A stretch of 64,000 nt of DNA, from positions 3,596,001-3,660,000 of the forward strand of contig NZ_CP046507.1 of NCBI RefSeq assembly GCF_009741445.1, read 5' to 3'. The notes beneath the pieces are model-generated. The model made no database searches. It saw nothing but the letters and a program-made list of their open reading frames with translations, and had not been told where the DNA came from. Both the position numbers and the translations under genes were made by a program. Shown piece by piece: positions 25,523 through 33,840 of the stretch (within the stretch, counting starts at the first letter, position 1; every line of letters begins with the position of its first letter). The stretch is from Mycobacterium avium subsp. avium. Its GTDB lineage: Bacteria > Actinomycetota > Actinomycetes > Mycobacteriales > Mycobacteriaceae.

Positions 25523-25829
25523 ATTCGCCGATTTAGAGCCGTATTTGGAGTGGGACCTCGCCACCGAGCCCGAGCGCTATGCCAAGCGGCTGGCCTCGAG
25601 CATGAGCGAGATGCAGGCGTTCTACGACGCGGCCTTTCCGCGCCTCAACGACGTGATCGCCTACTGTGACCAGTACCCGCTCGACGACCTACCCGAGGAC
25701 GCGAAGACGCTCATGCACATGATGCAGTCGTTGGTCATGGTGTCGTTTCCGATCGAGGCGTGGAAGCAGCCCCGCGTCCCCGACAGCGGGGCCGCGTGGG
25801 TGGAGCTGATCAGGGAGCCGGTGATCTGA
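25500..25829 (+). CDS. Small hypothetical protein linked to the Rieske oxygenase
   Basis: A 109-aa acidic, helical protein without recognised motif (LPAEFADLEPYLEWDLATEP, then HMMQSLVMVSFPIEAWKQP). It is not a SnoaL-type beta subunit, which would be larger and of different fold. It starts within the last codons of the oxygenase gene (23-bp overlap), which implies tight co-expression; it could stabilise or regulate the oxygenase. Unknown function. Confidence 0.75.
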   Translation: MATSLPAEFADLEPYLEWDLATEPERYAKRLASSMSEMQAFYDAAFPRLNDVIAYCDQYPLDDLPEDAKTLMHMMQSLVMVSFPIEAWKQPRVPDSGAAWVELIREPVI

Positions 25830-25831
25830 CG

Positions 25832-27061
25832 TTGCAGACGATCAAGGCCGCCGGGCTGTTCGACGTCGACGCCGGCGAGATCGTTCGGCCCGGGATTCTG
25901 CGGGTCGACGGGGACCGGATCGTCGGAGTCGGGGACTCGGGCCCGACGGGCGCGGACGACAACGTGATCGACCTGGGCGAGGCGATCCTGTTGCCCGGGT
26001 TGATGGACATGGAGGTCAACCTGCTGATGGGCGGGCGCGGGGAGAAACCCGGTCTGTCTCAGGTGCAGGACGACCCGCCGACCCGGGTGCTGCGCGCGGT
26101 CGGCAATGCCCGGCGCACGCTGCGCGCCGGGTTCACCACGGTGCGCAACCTGGGCCTGTTCGTCAAGACCGGCGGATATCTACTGGACGTGGCGCTGGCC
26201 AAGGCCATCGACGCGGGCTGGATCGACGGGCCCCGGGTGGTGCCGGCCGGGCACGCCATCACCCCGACGGGCGGCCACCTGGACCCGACGATGTTCGCCG
26301 CGTTCGCGCCGCACGCCCTGGAACTGACCGTCGAGGAAGGCATCGCCAACGGCATCGACGAGATCCGCAAGGCGGTGCGCTACCAGATCAAGCACGGCGC
26401 CGAGCTGATCAAGGTTTGCTGCTCGGGTGGCATCATGTCATTGACGGGACCGCCTGGCGCACAGCACTATTCGGACGAGGAGCTGCGCGCGATCGTCGAT
26501 GAGGCGCATCGGCGCGGGATGCGCGTCGCCGCCCACACCCACGGCGCCGACGCGGTCAAGCACGCCGTCGCCGCCGGCATCGACTGCATCGAGCACGGTT
26601 TTCTGATCGACGACGAGGCGATCGCCAGCATGGTCGAGCACGGCACCTTCCTGGTGAGCACCCGTCGTCTGGCCGAGGGGATGGACGTCTCGCACGCCCC
26701 GCCCGAGCTGCAGGCCAAGGCCGCCCAGATGTTCCCGAAGTCGCGCACCTCGATCCTGGCCGCGCACCGGGCCGGGGTGAAGATCGCCGTCGGCACCGAC
26801 GCGCCCGCAATCCCGCACGGCCGCAACGCCGATGAACTCGTCACGCTCGTCGAGTGGGGGCTGCCGCCGGTGGCGGTGCTGCGGGCCGCCACCGTCACCG
26901 CGGCCGAGTTGATCAACTCCAGCGACCGCGGCCGGCTGGCCGAGGGCTACCTCGCCGACGTCATCGCCGTTCCGGGAAATCCGTTGGAGGACATCACGGT
27001 AACCCAGCACGTCAGCTTCGTCATGAAAGGCGGCAAGGTCTATGTCCACAACCAGAACTGA
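25832..27061 (+). CDS. Amidohydrolase (imidazolonepropionase/prolidase-like) without HxH motif
   Basis: A roughly 409-aa amidohydrolase-superfamily protein. The C-terminal metal sites are kept: the carbamylatable Lys in LIKVCCSGG, His in AAHTHG, His in IEHGF and Asp in VGTDAP. The N-terminal HxH of the family (normally GxxDxHxH) reads GLMDMEVN, so both first metal-site His are replaced by Glu and Asn. A mononuclear site or altered chemistry is likely. The start is uncertain; TTG 25832 two bases after the upstream stop is the best candidate. It overlaps the SnoaL-like gene by 20 bp. Confidence 0.85.
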   Translation: MQTIKAAGLFDVDAGEIVRPGILRVDGDRIVGVGDSGPTGADDNVIDLGEAILLPGLMDMEVNLLMGGRGEKPGLSQVQDDPPTRVLRAVGNARRTLRAGFTTVRNLGLFVKTGGYLLDVALAKAIDAGWIDGPRVVPAGHAITPTGGHLDPTMFAAFAPHALELTVEEGIANGIDEIRKAVRYQIKHGAELIKVCCSGGIMSLTGPPGAQHYSDEELRAIVDEAHRRGMRVAAHTHGADAVKHAVAAGIDCIEHGFLIDDEAIASMVEHGTFLVSTRRLAEGMDVSHAPPELQAKAAQMFPKSRTSILAAHRAGVKIAVGTDAPAIPHGRNADELVTLVEWGLPPVAVLRAATVTAAELINSSDRGRLAEGYLADVIAVPGNPLEDITVTQHVSFVMKGGKVYVHNQN

Positions 27062-27488
27062 CGACCTGGTCGAGATCCAGCAGCTGCTCGCGCGCTACGC
27101 GGTCACCATCACCCAGGAAGACATCGACGGGCTGGTCGCCGTCTTCACGCCGGACGGAACCTACAGCGCCTTCGGCGAGACGTACAGCCTGAACCGATTC
27201 CCCGAATTGGTGGCGGCGGCCCCAAAGGGCTTGTTTCTCACCGGAACCGCGGTGGTCGACCTCGACGGCGACCAGGCGAGCGGCACCCAGCCGTTGTGCT
27301 TCATCGATCACGCCACGCACGACATGCGGATCGGCTACTACCGCGACACCTACGTGCGGACCCCCGACGGCTGGCGCCTCAAGACCCGCGCCATGACCTT
27401 CATCCGCCGCAGCGGTGTGCACGACTCCGGGCGCCCGCACGCCATCGGGCGTCCGGCCGGCGACTCCGCGGCCCAGGCAGCGACCTAA
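27042..27488 (+). CDS. SnoaL-like (NTF2-fold) protein
   Basis: A 148-aa cone-shaped NTF2-fold protein. The opening DDLVEIQQLLARYAVTITQEDIDGLVAVFTPDGTY is the family signature, and the end (RDTYVRTPDGWRLKTRAMTF) its last two strands. Such proteins act as small isomerases, hydratases or lyases, or as oxygenase beta subunits. In this operon it could be either the small subunit of the Rieske oxygenase or a separate enzyme. Its ATG lies inside the end of the amidohydrolase gene. Confidence 0.85.
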   Translation: MSTTRTDDLVEIQQLLARYAVTITQEDIDGLVAVFTPDGTYSAFGETYSLNRFPELVAAAPKGLFLTGTAVVDLDGDQASGTQPLCFIDHATHDMRIGYYRDTYVRTPDGWRLKTRAMTFIRRSGVHDSGRPHAIGRPAGDSAAQAAT

Positions 27489-27508
27489 GGAGCCGACCCA
27501 TCGACGGT

Positions 27509-28606
27509 GTGAATGTCGAGCAGTTCCGGGCCGACCTGCGCGCGTGGCTCGACGACAACGATCTGACCCCCGGGCCCGACCATTCCCTGCAGGGCCACAT
27601 GAAGCAGTTCGCCCGGGTCAGCCGCGCGCTCTACGACGCCGACTGGATGCGGTACGGGTGGCCGGCCGAAGTCGGTGGCCTGGGCGGACCCGCGGTGCTG
27701 CGGGCGGTCGTCGGCGAGGAAGTGGTGGGCCGCCGGCTGGCCGAACCCGGACCCTACTCGATGCTCGAGGTGCTGGCCCCCACCATGATCGACTACGCCC
27801 CCGCCGAACTGGCCGCGGAGATGGTGCCGCGGCTGCTGCGCGGCGAAGAGCACTGGTGTCAAGGCTTTTCCGAGCCGGGGTCGGGCAGCGACCTGGCGTC
27901 GCTGACCACCCGCGCGACCCAGGACGGCGACCACTGGATCGTCAACGGGCAGAAGGTCTGGACCAGCTTCGCGCAGTTCTCCACCCGGTGCGTGCTGCTG
28001 ACCCGCACCGCGCCCGGCTACGACGGGATCACCGCCTTCTTCGTCGACCTGGACACGCCGGGTATCACCATCCGGCCGCTGCGCACCATGCACGGCGTCG
28101 ACGAATTCTGCGAGGTGTACTACGACGACGTGGCGATTCCGTCGAGCCGCATGCTCGGCCGGCCCGGCGACGGCTGGCGCCTGGCCATGGATCTGCTGCC
28201 GTATGAACGGTCCTCCTGCTTCTGGCAGCGCATCGCCTACCTCTACTCGCGTTTCGACGATCTGATCGCCGAGGTCTCGGCGGCCGGGGAGCCCGACGAA
28301 TCCTCCCTGGGCGCGGCCTATTTGGCGCTGCACACGTTGCGCTGCCGGTCGCGCGCCACCCAGCACCGGATGCGCGACGGGGCCCGGCTGGGGCCCGACA
28401 CCTCGATCGACAAGGTGCTGCTGGCCACCGCCGAGCAGCGGCTCTACGACACCGTGCGCGACCTGTTGCCGGGCACCCTGGAGCTCGAAAACACGCCGTG
28501 GCGCTCGGAATACCTGTACTCGCGCGCGGCCACCATCTACGGCGGTACCGCCGAGATCCAGCGCAACATCATCGCCCGCCGGCTGCTCGATCTCGGGAAG
28601 GAGTGA
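27509..28606 (+). CDS. Acyl-CoA dehydrogenase, larger subunit of a likely heteromer
   Basis: A roughly 365-aa acyl-CoA dehydrogenase with the FAD/acyl middle domain intact (CQGFSEPGSGSDLASLTTRA, NGQKVWTSFAQFS) and the end TIYGGTAEIQRNIIARRLL. The start is uncertain: GTG 27509 is used, but AAGGAG at 27487-27492 is better spaced for a rare ATC at 27500. The next gene, 3 bp downstream, is a second, shorter acyl-CoA dehydrogenase. Such adjacent unequal pairs in mycobacteria (ChsE1-ChsE2 type) form alpha2-beta2 enzymes acting on ring-bearing acyl-CoAs. Confidence 0.87.
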   Translation: MNVEQFRADLRAWLDDNDLTPGPDHSLQGHMKQFARVSRALYDADWMRYGWPAEVGGLGGPAVLRAVVGEEVVGRRLAEPGPYSMLEVLAPTMIDYAPAELAAEMVPRLLRGEEHWCQGFSEPGSGSDLASLTTRATQDGDHWIVNGQKVWTSFAQFSTRCVLLTRTAPGYDGITAFFVDLDTPGITIRPLRTMHGVDEFCEVYYDDVAIPSSRMLGRPGDGWRLAMDLLPYERSSCFWQRIAYLYSRFDDLIAEVSAAGEPDESSLGAAYLALHTLRCRSRATQHRMRDGARLGPDTSIDKVLLATAEQRLYDTVRDLLPGTLELENTPWRSEYLYSRAATIYGGTAEIQRNIIARRLLDLGKE

Positions 28607-28609
28607 ACC

Positions 28610-29428
28610 GTGGCACCTTCGGCTGACGCCGAGTCGCTGCGCCTGCTGACCGACTCGCTGCGCACCACGATGAGCGCCGCCTCGGGAGCCAAGCTGGACG
28701 CCGCGCTGACCGATGTGGGCTGGCGCGACATGCTCGACGAAATGCCGGACATCGCAATCCCTTTGGTGTTCACACTGCTCGGCGAGACGGGAGCGCACGC
28801 CCCGCTGCTCAACGACGTGCTGCTGTGCGCGGCCGGCGAAGCACCCGGGGGCACCCTGGCGTTGCCGTTCACCGGCGGGTCCTGGGTGCTGTGGGAGCGC
28901 CGCGACAGCTGCGACTCGGCGATCGACGAGCTGCTGCCGATACACCGTGTGCCGCAGGGCGATCCATTGCCGGCCGCCGCGCTGCACGCGGGGTGGCGGG
29001 CGCTGGGCTGGTGGCTGGTCGGCACCAGCCGGGCCATGCTCACGCTGGGCCGCCGGCACGCCGTCGACCGCGTGCAGTTCGGTCGGCACATCAGCTCGTT
29101 CCAGGCGATCCGGCATCGGCTGGCCGAGGCCCTGGTAGCGGTCGAGGGCGCCGAGGCCACCCTGCAGGCCGCCGCGGAATGCGACGAGGACCCGGGCCTG
29201 GCCGCCCTGCTGGCCAAGGCCGCGGCCGGGCAGGCGGCGCTGACCACCGCACGCCACTGCCAGCAGGTGCTGGGCGGTATCGGGTTCACCGCCGAGCACC
29301 CGCTGCATCACCACATCAAGCGCTCGCTGATCCTGGACGGCTTGCTGGGCAGCGCCCGGGAATTGACCCGCCAAGCGGGAAAGACGCTGGTGACGACCGG
29401 ATCGGCGCCGCGGCTCGCCCAGCTCTAG
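28610..29428 (+). CDS. Acyl-CoA dehydrogenase-like small subunit
   Basis: Only 272 aa, against about 380 for a full acyl-CoA dehydrogenase. The C-terminal helical domain is present (RHAVDRVQFGRHISSFQAIRH, QQVLGGIGFTAEHPLHHHIK), but the N-terminal domain is short and the beta-sheet FAD/substrate domain is largely absent or eroded. It lacks the TEPGxGSD segment. It is therefore probably inactive alone and the partner of the gene 3 bp upstream. GTG start. Confidence 0.83.
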   Translation: MAPSADAESLRLLTDSLRTTMSAASGAKLDAALTDVGWRDMLDEMPDIAIPLVFTLLGETGAHAPLLNDVLLCAAGEAPGGTLALPFTGGSWVLWERRDSCDSAIDELLPIHRVPQGDPLPAAALHAGWRALGWWLVGTSRAMLTLGRRHAVDRVQFGRHISSFQAIRHRLAEALVAVEGAEATLQAAAECDEDPGLAALLAKAAAGQAALTTARHCQQVLGGIGFTAEHPLHHHIKRSLILDGLLGSARELTRQAGKTLVTTGSAPRLAQL

Positions 29429-29503
29429 CACCCGGCCCGCCCCCTCACCGTGGCCGGCCGTGAGATGCTTCGCAGATGCGCGGAACCGCGAAGGTGAGAG
29501 GCG

Positions 29504-29773
29504 ATGAGTGACCCGCAGCCGCCGCGAAACGAGTTCGGCGTCGCGTCGGTGCTGCTGGGTCTGGTCGGGCTCGTCACCTGCTGGCTGCTGCTGGGGGTGC
29601 CCTTCGGCATCGCGGCGGTGGTGACGGGCGACATCGCCCGGCGGCGAGTCGCCCGCGGCGAAGCGAGCAATCCCCGAACCGCGATGACGGGCATCGTGTT
29701 AGGGGCCGTCGCGATCCTTGCGGGGCTGGTGGCGATCAGCTACTACGCCCGCATGGATGCCCAAAACCGTTGA
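29504..29773 (+). CDS. DUF4190 small membrane protein
   Basis: An 89-aa inner-membrane protein with two transmembrane helices (about residues 12-40 and 61-82) around a basic cytosolic loop RRRVARGEAS. The pattern FGVASVLLGLVGLVTCWLL...GIAAVVTGDIARRR matches the DUF4190 family. GAGAGG ribosome site. It is separated from the operon by 75 bp and probably not part of the pathway. Confidence 0.85.
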   Translation: MSDPQPPRNEFGVASVLLGLVGLVTCWLLLGVPFGIAAVVTGDIARRRVARGEASNPRTAMTGIVLGAVAILAGLVAISYYARMDAQNR

Positions 29774-29781
29774 CGCGCAGC

Positions 29782-30957
29782 TCAATTGCGCGGCAGCCCG
29801 AGGACGCGTTCGGCGATGATATTGCGCTGGATCTCCGACGTGCCACCGGCGATGGTGGCGGCGAAGGTGCGCGCGTAGCGGTCGAACCAGCTGCGGTAGT
29901 GGCTGTCCAGATTCAGCGGCGCGACCTGCGCGGTCACCGCCCGGCGCACCAGCCCGGCGGACCCCGCCGCCTCCAGCGCGTCCTCGGACGCGCGTTGCAG
30001 CGCCTCGGAGCCCAGCAGCTTGAGCACGGACTGGGCGGGCACGTCCTCTTCGCCGCGGGCGGCGGCGGCCAGCGCCGCCGATCCCAGCAACCGCAGGGCG
30101 TGCGCGTCCATCACCAGGGTGGCGTAGCGGTCCCGCTGCAGCGCATCGGCCGGACGGAAGTCGGCGCTCAATTCGTGCAGCAGGTCGACATAACCCATCC
30201 ACAGCATGACGCGTTCGTGGCCCAGCGAACCGGTGGCCACCCGCCAGCCCTCGTTGAGCTCGCCCACCAGGTTCTCCGCCGGCACCCGCGCGTCGGTGAA
30301 GAACACCTCGTTGAAATCGATTTCGTCGATATCGCACATCGACGCGAACGGGCGGCGCACCACGCCCGGAGTGTCGGTCGGGATCAGCAGCACGCTGATG
30401 CCCTTGTGCTTGGGCGCATTCGGATCGGTGCGCACAAATGTCAGCAGCACGTCGGCGTCGTGGGCGCCGGAGGTCCACACCTTCTGGCCGTTGACCACGA
30501 AGTGGTCGCCGTCGAGCACGGCGCGGGTTTTCAGTGACGCCAGATCCGAACCCGCGCCCGGTTCGCTCATGCCCAGCGAGGCGGTCATCTCCGCGCGCAG
30601 AATCGGCACCGCCCAACGCTGCTTTTGTTCGGGGGTGCCGAAGCTCAACAACGACGCCGCGATGATCCCGACGCCCTGCGGATTGAAGCTCTGATAGATG
30701 CGCCGCCGCCCCAGCTCCTCGAAGTACACGTACTGCTGCAGCAACGTCGCGTTGCGGCCGCCGAACTCGGGCGGATTGCCGGGCAGCAACCAGCCGCTGT
30801 CGAACAGCAGCCGTTGCCAGCGGCGCGCCCACTCCGGTACGTGTGAGCTGGACCGCGGCCGCTCCAGCGCCTCGGCCTCGGCGGGCAAATGCGCATCGAG
30901 GAAGGCGACGAATTCGGCCCGGAACGCCTCCACGTCGGCGTCAAACGTCAGCTGCAC
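29782..30957 (-). CDS. Acyl-CoA dehydrogenase
   Basis: A 391-aa acyl-CoA dehydrogenase. SLGMSEPGAGSDLASLKTRA and NGQKVWTSGAHDADVLL form the FAD/substrate domain, and TIAGGTSEIQRNIIAERVLGL the C-terminal end. The start is GTG 30957 behind GGGGAAG. It is divergent from the TetR gene, and the perfect palindrome at 31065-31079 lies in the shared promoter, so it is the most likely direct target of that regulator. Confidence 0.92.
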   Translation of the reverse strand: MQLTFDADVEAFRAEFVAFLDAHLPAEAEALERPRSSSHVPEWARRWQRLLFDSGWLLPGNPPEFGGRNATLLQQYVYFEELGRRRIYQSFNPQGVGIIAASLLSFGTPEQKQRWAVPILRAEMTASLGMSEPGAGSDLASLKTRAVLDGDHFVVNGQKVWTSGAHDADVLLTFVRTDPNAPKHKGISVLLIPTDTPGVVRRPFASMCDIDEIDFNEVFFTDARVPAENLVGELNEGWRVATGSLGHERVMLWMGYVDLLHELSADFRPADALQRDRYATLVMDAHALRLLGSAALAAAARGEEDVPAQSVLKLLGSEALQRASEDALEAAGSAGLVRRAVTAQVAPLNLDSHYRSWFDRYARTFAATIAGGTSEIQRNIIAERVLGLPRN

Positions 30958-31064
30958 AGCACTTCCCCGGCTTCCCGAACTGGCCTCGCGCACCGTCGGT
31001 AGATCATGCTTTCCGCCGACGGCACGGTTCGCTCTTTGCGATTACGCTTCCCTACACACGTCTA

Positions 31065-31079
31065 AGAGAATAGTATTCT
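31065..31079. promoter_or_regulatory. Perfect palindrome GAGAATA-G-TATTCTC (candidate TetR operator)
   Basis: A 7-1-7 perfect inverted repeat between the divergent acyl-CoA dehydrogenase and TetR genes. Its centre reads TAGTAT on one strand and TACTAT on the other, close to a -10 box, so binding would block promoters in both directions. Being next to a TetR gene it is the best candidate for the founding operator of the motif. Confidence 0.75.
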
Positions 31080-31202
31080 CGCCGTAAGAAAGTTACAATC
31101 TCCGACACGTGATCCGTGAGGGGGTCGAGCGCAGCGATGTCACGGCGTTCTCCGGTAGAGTCCAATCATGTTCTCCCCTCGCGGCAATCACCCGAGTCGG
31201 CC

Positions 31203-31853
31203 GTGACCAATCCGAGCGAAGAGCCGGCCTGGAAGCAGCGCGCCGTCGAGCGCTCCATCAAAACGGCGAAATTGCGTGCGGCGCAACGCGTTCAGCGTTT
31301 CCTCGACGCGGCCCAGGCCATCATCATCGAAAAGGGCAGCACCGACTTTACCGTGCAGGAGGTGGTGGACCGCTCCCGCCAGTCGCTGCGCAGCTTCTAC
31401 CTGCAGTTCGACGGCAAGCACGAGCTGTTGCTGGCGCTCTTCGAGGACGCGCTGAGCCGATCCGCCGACCAGATCCGGGCCGCCACCGAAAGCCACACCG
31501 ATCCGCTGGAGCGGCTCCAAGTCGCCGTTCAGCTGCTGTACGAGGCGTCCCGCCCGGACCCGACCGCCAAGCGGCCGCTGTTCACCGACTTCGCACCGCG
31601 TTTGCTGGTGACACACCCCGCTGAGGTCAAGGTCGCGCATGCGCCCTTGCTCGCGTTGCTGACGGAGCTGATGGAGGCGGCCGGCGAGGCCGGCAAGCTG
31701 CGCGCCACCATCAACCCGAAGCGGGTGGCCGCGATGACCATGCAAACGGTCATGTTCATCGCGCAATCCAGCGGCGGTCCCGACGACGCGACCACCCACC
31801 CCATCACCGCCGAAGAGGTGTGGGACTTCTGCTCGCGCGGCTTCGTCGCCTAG
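31203..31853 (+). CDS. TetR-family transcriptional regulator
   Basis: About 216 aa. The DNA-binding domain runs from AAQRVQRFLDAAQAIIIEKG through FTVQEVVDRSRQSLRSFYLQFDGKHELL, followed by a helical ligand domain. The start is uncertain: GTG 31203 is used, with GTG 31116 and ATG 31137 open upstream. It lies beside two palindromes of the same kind (31065 upstream, 31919 downstream) and before two SDR genes, which makes it the leading candidate for the regulator of the GAGAAT-N3-ATTCTC set. A ligand such as an acyl-CoA of the pathway is likely by family, not shown. Confidence 0.87.
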   Translation: MTNPSEEPAWKQRAVERSIKTAKLRAAQRVQRFLDAAQAIIIEKGSTDFTVQEVVDRSRQSLRSFYLQFDGKHELLLALFEDALSRSADQIRAATESHTDPLERLQVAVQLLYEASRPDPTAKRPLFTDFAPRLLVTHPAEVKVAHAPLLALLTELMEAAGEAGKLRATINPKRVAAMTMQTVMFIAQSSGGPDDATTHPITAEEVWDFCSRGFVA

Positions 31854-31918
31854 CTTCCCGACCGGACCCCTCCCGCGCCCTCCCCGGGTTGAGCAAATAC
31901 CGCACGCTGTTTGCCGGT

Positions 31919-31933
31919 GAGAATGAGATTCTC
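31919..31933. promoter_or_regulatory. Palindrome GAGAAT-GAG-ATTCTC (candidate operator)
   Basis: Perfect 6-3-6 inverted repeat in the 238-bp gap between tetR and the mycofactocin-type SDR gene. TAATAT follows at 31934-31939, a good -10 box, so the site would lie within the core promoter of the SDR operon. Confidence 0.7.
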
Positions 31934-32091
31934 TAATATCTAGAATCACGAATAGCCGAAACGGATTCGTCGTTGACACCCGTGTTGGCTGAATGACAGA
32001 GTTCAAAGTCGGCAAGACCCGCGGTCCGGGGAAGCGCGTGTGTTCTCCGCTGAGGCGCGCCGATCCGATCAAGTCAGGAGTTGAGGTAGCC

Positions 32092-32940
32092 ATGACCGGA
32101 CGTGTTGAGGGCAAAGTCGCTTTCGTCACCGGGGCGGCACGCGGTCAGGGCCGCAGCCACGCGGTGAGGTTGGCCCAGGAGGGCGCCGACATCATCGCCG
32201 TCGACATCTGCAAGCCCATCCGGGCGGGCGTGGTGGACACCGCCATCCCGGCCTCCACGCCCGAGGACCTGGCCGAGACCGCCGATCTGGTCAAGGGGCA
32301 CAACCGCAGAATCGTCACCGCCGAGGTCGACGTGCGCGACTACGACGCGCTCAAAGCCGCGGTCGACAGCGGCGTCGAGCAGCTGGGCCGGCTGGACATC
32401 ATCGTGGCCAACGCCGGAATCGGCAACGGCGGCGACACTTTGGACAAGACCAGCGAAGAAGACTGGACCGAGATGATCGACATCAACCTGGCCGGGGTGT
32501 GGAAAACCGTGAAAGCCGGTGTGCCGCATATGATCGCCGGCGGCCGCGGCGGATCCATCATCCTGACCAGCTCGGTCGGCGGGCTCAAGGCCTACCCGCA
32601 CACCGGCCACTACGTCGCGGCCAAGCACGGCGTGGTCGGGCTGATGCGCGCCTTCGGAGTCGAGTTGGGACAGCACATGATTCGCGTCAATTCGGTACAC
32701 CCGACGCACGTCAAGACCCCGATGCTGCACAACGAGGGCACCTTCAAGATGTTCCGTCCGGATCTGGAGAACCCGGGTCCCGACGACATGGCGCCGATCT
32801 GCCAGATGTTCCACACGCTGCCCATCCCGTGGGTCGAGCCGATCGACATCAGCAACGCGGTGCTGTTCTTCGCCTCGGACGAAGCCCGCTACATCACCGG
32901 CGTGACCCTGCCCATCGATGCGGGTAGCTGCCTGAAATAG
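32092..32940 (+). CDS. Mycofactocin-type SDR oxidoreductase
   Basis: A 282-aa short-chain dehydrogenase: TGAARGQGRSHAVRLA binds NAD, NAGIG follows, and the catalytic Ser and Y-x3-K pair lie in TSSVGG and YVAAK. Between strands 2 and 3 it has the insertion around TPEDLAETADLVKGHNRRI that marks mycofactocin-coupled SDRs, whose NAD is bound tightly and re-oxidised by the peptide-derived cofactor mycofactocin. It probably oxidises an alcohol to a ketone. The ATG follows GGAG at 32077-32080; it leads a two-SDR operon behind the palindrome at 31919-31933. Confidence 0.9.
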   Translation: MTGRVEGKVAFVTGAARGQGRSHAVRLAQEGADIIAVDICKPIRAGVVDTAIPASTPEDLAETADLVKGHNRRIVTAEVDVRDYDALKAAVDSGVEQLGRLDIIVANAGIGNGGDTLDKTSEEDWTEMIDINLAGVWKTVKAGVPHMIAGGRGGSIILTSSVGGLKAYPHTGHYVAAKHGVVGLMRAFGVELGQHMIRVNSVHPTHVKTPMLHNEGTFKMFRPDLENPGPDDMAPICQMFHTLPIPWVEPIDISNAVLFFASDEARYITGVTLPIDAGSCLK

Positions 32941-32951
32941 AGTTCCGTCCC

Positions 32952-33794
32952 ATGGACGGATTCCTGTCTGGTTTCGACGGCCGCGCGGCGGTGGTCACCG
33001 GCGGCGCCAGCGGCATCGGATTGGCCACCGCCACCGAATTCGCCCGCCGGGGGGCGCGTCTGGTGCTCTCCGACGTCGACCAGCCGGCGCTGGAACAGGC
33101 GGTCAACGGGCTGCGCGGCCAGGGGTTCGACGCGCACGGCGTGGTGTGCGACGTCCGGCATCTCGACGAAATGGTCCGTCTCGCCGATGAGGCCTTCCGG
33201 CTGCTGGGCGGCGTCGACGTCGTCTTCAGCAACGCCGGCATCGTCGTCGCGGGCCCGCTGGCCCAGATGAACCATGACGACTGGCGCTGGGTGATCGACA
33301 TCGACCTGTGGGGCTCCATCCATGCCGTCGAGGCGTTCCTGCCCAGGCTGCTCGAGCAGGGCACCGGCGGGCACATCGCGTTCACCGCTTCCTTCGCCGG
33401 TCTGGTGCCCAACGCCGGCCTCGGCACCTACGGCGTTGCCAAGTACGGGGTCGTCGGGCTCGCCGAAACGTTGGCGCGCGAAGTCAAGCCCAACGGCATC
33501 GGCGTATCGGTGTTGTGCCCGATGGTGGTGGAGACCAAGCTGGTCTCCAACTCGGAACGGATTCGCGGCGCCGACTATGGGATGTCGGCGACGCCGGAGG
33601 GGGCCTTCGGGCCGCTGCCCACCCAGGACGAGAGCGTCAGCGCCGACGACGTCGCGCGGCTCACCGCCGACGCGATCCTGGCCAATCGGCTCTACATCCT
33701 GCCGCACGCGGCCGCCCGGGAGTCGATCCGCCGCCGGTTCGAACGCATCGACCGGACCTTCGACGAGCAGGCCGCCGAGGGCTGGACGCACTAG
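32952..33794 (+). CDS. Short-chain dehydrogenase/reductase
   Basis: A 280-aa classical SDR: TGGASGIG, NAGI, and YGVAK as the active-site Tyr/Lys. It lacks the mycofactocin-type insertion, so it likely uses free NAD(P). It follows the mycofactocin-type SDR by 11 bp. The C-terminal AAARESIRRRFERIDRTFDEQ stretch is typical of the mycobacterial SDR-C branch. The substrate is unknown; it may work on the same intermediate as its neighbour, or on a later hydroxyacyl-CoA. Confidence 0.9.
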   Translation: MDGFLSGFDGRAAVVTGGASGIGLATATEFARRGARLVLSDVDQPALEQAVNGLRGQGFDAHGVVCDVRHLDEMVRLADEAFRLLGGVDVVFSNAGIVVAGPLAQMNHDDWRWVIDIDLWGSIHAVEAFLPRLLEQGTGGHIAFTASFAGLVPNAGLGTYGVAKYGVVGLAETLAREVKPNGIGVSVLCPMVVETKLVSNSERIRGADYGMSATPEGAFGPLPTQDESVSADDVARLTADAILANRLYILPHAAARESIRRRFERIDRTFDEQAAEGWTH

Positions 33795-33840
33795 ATAAAT
33801 GGGGCCGGGCCCTCGGGGCTGTTGCGGCGGCGTCGGTGAG

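Noticed and set aside
27296..27508. N-terminal extension of the acyl-CoA dehydrogenase
   Set aside because: The open frame runs back through the SnoaL-like gene in another frame and shows no family similarity; the dehydrogenase begins near 27500-27509.
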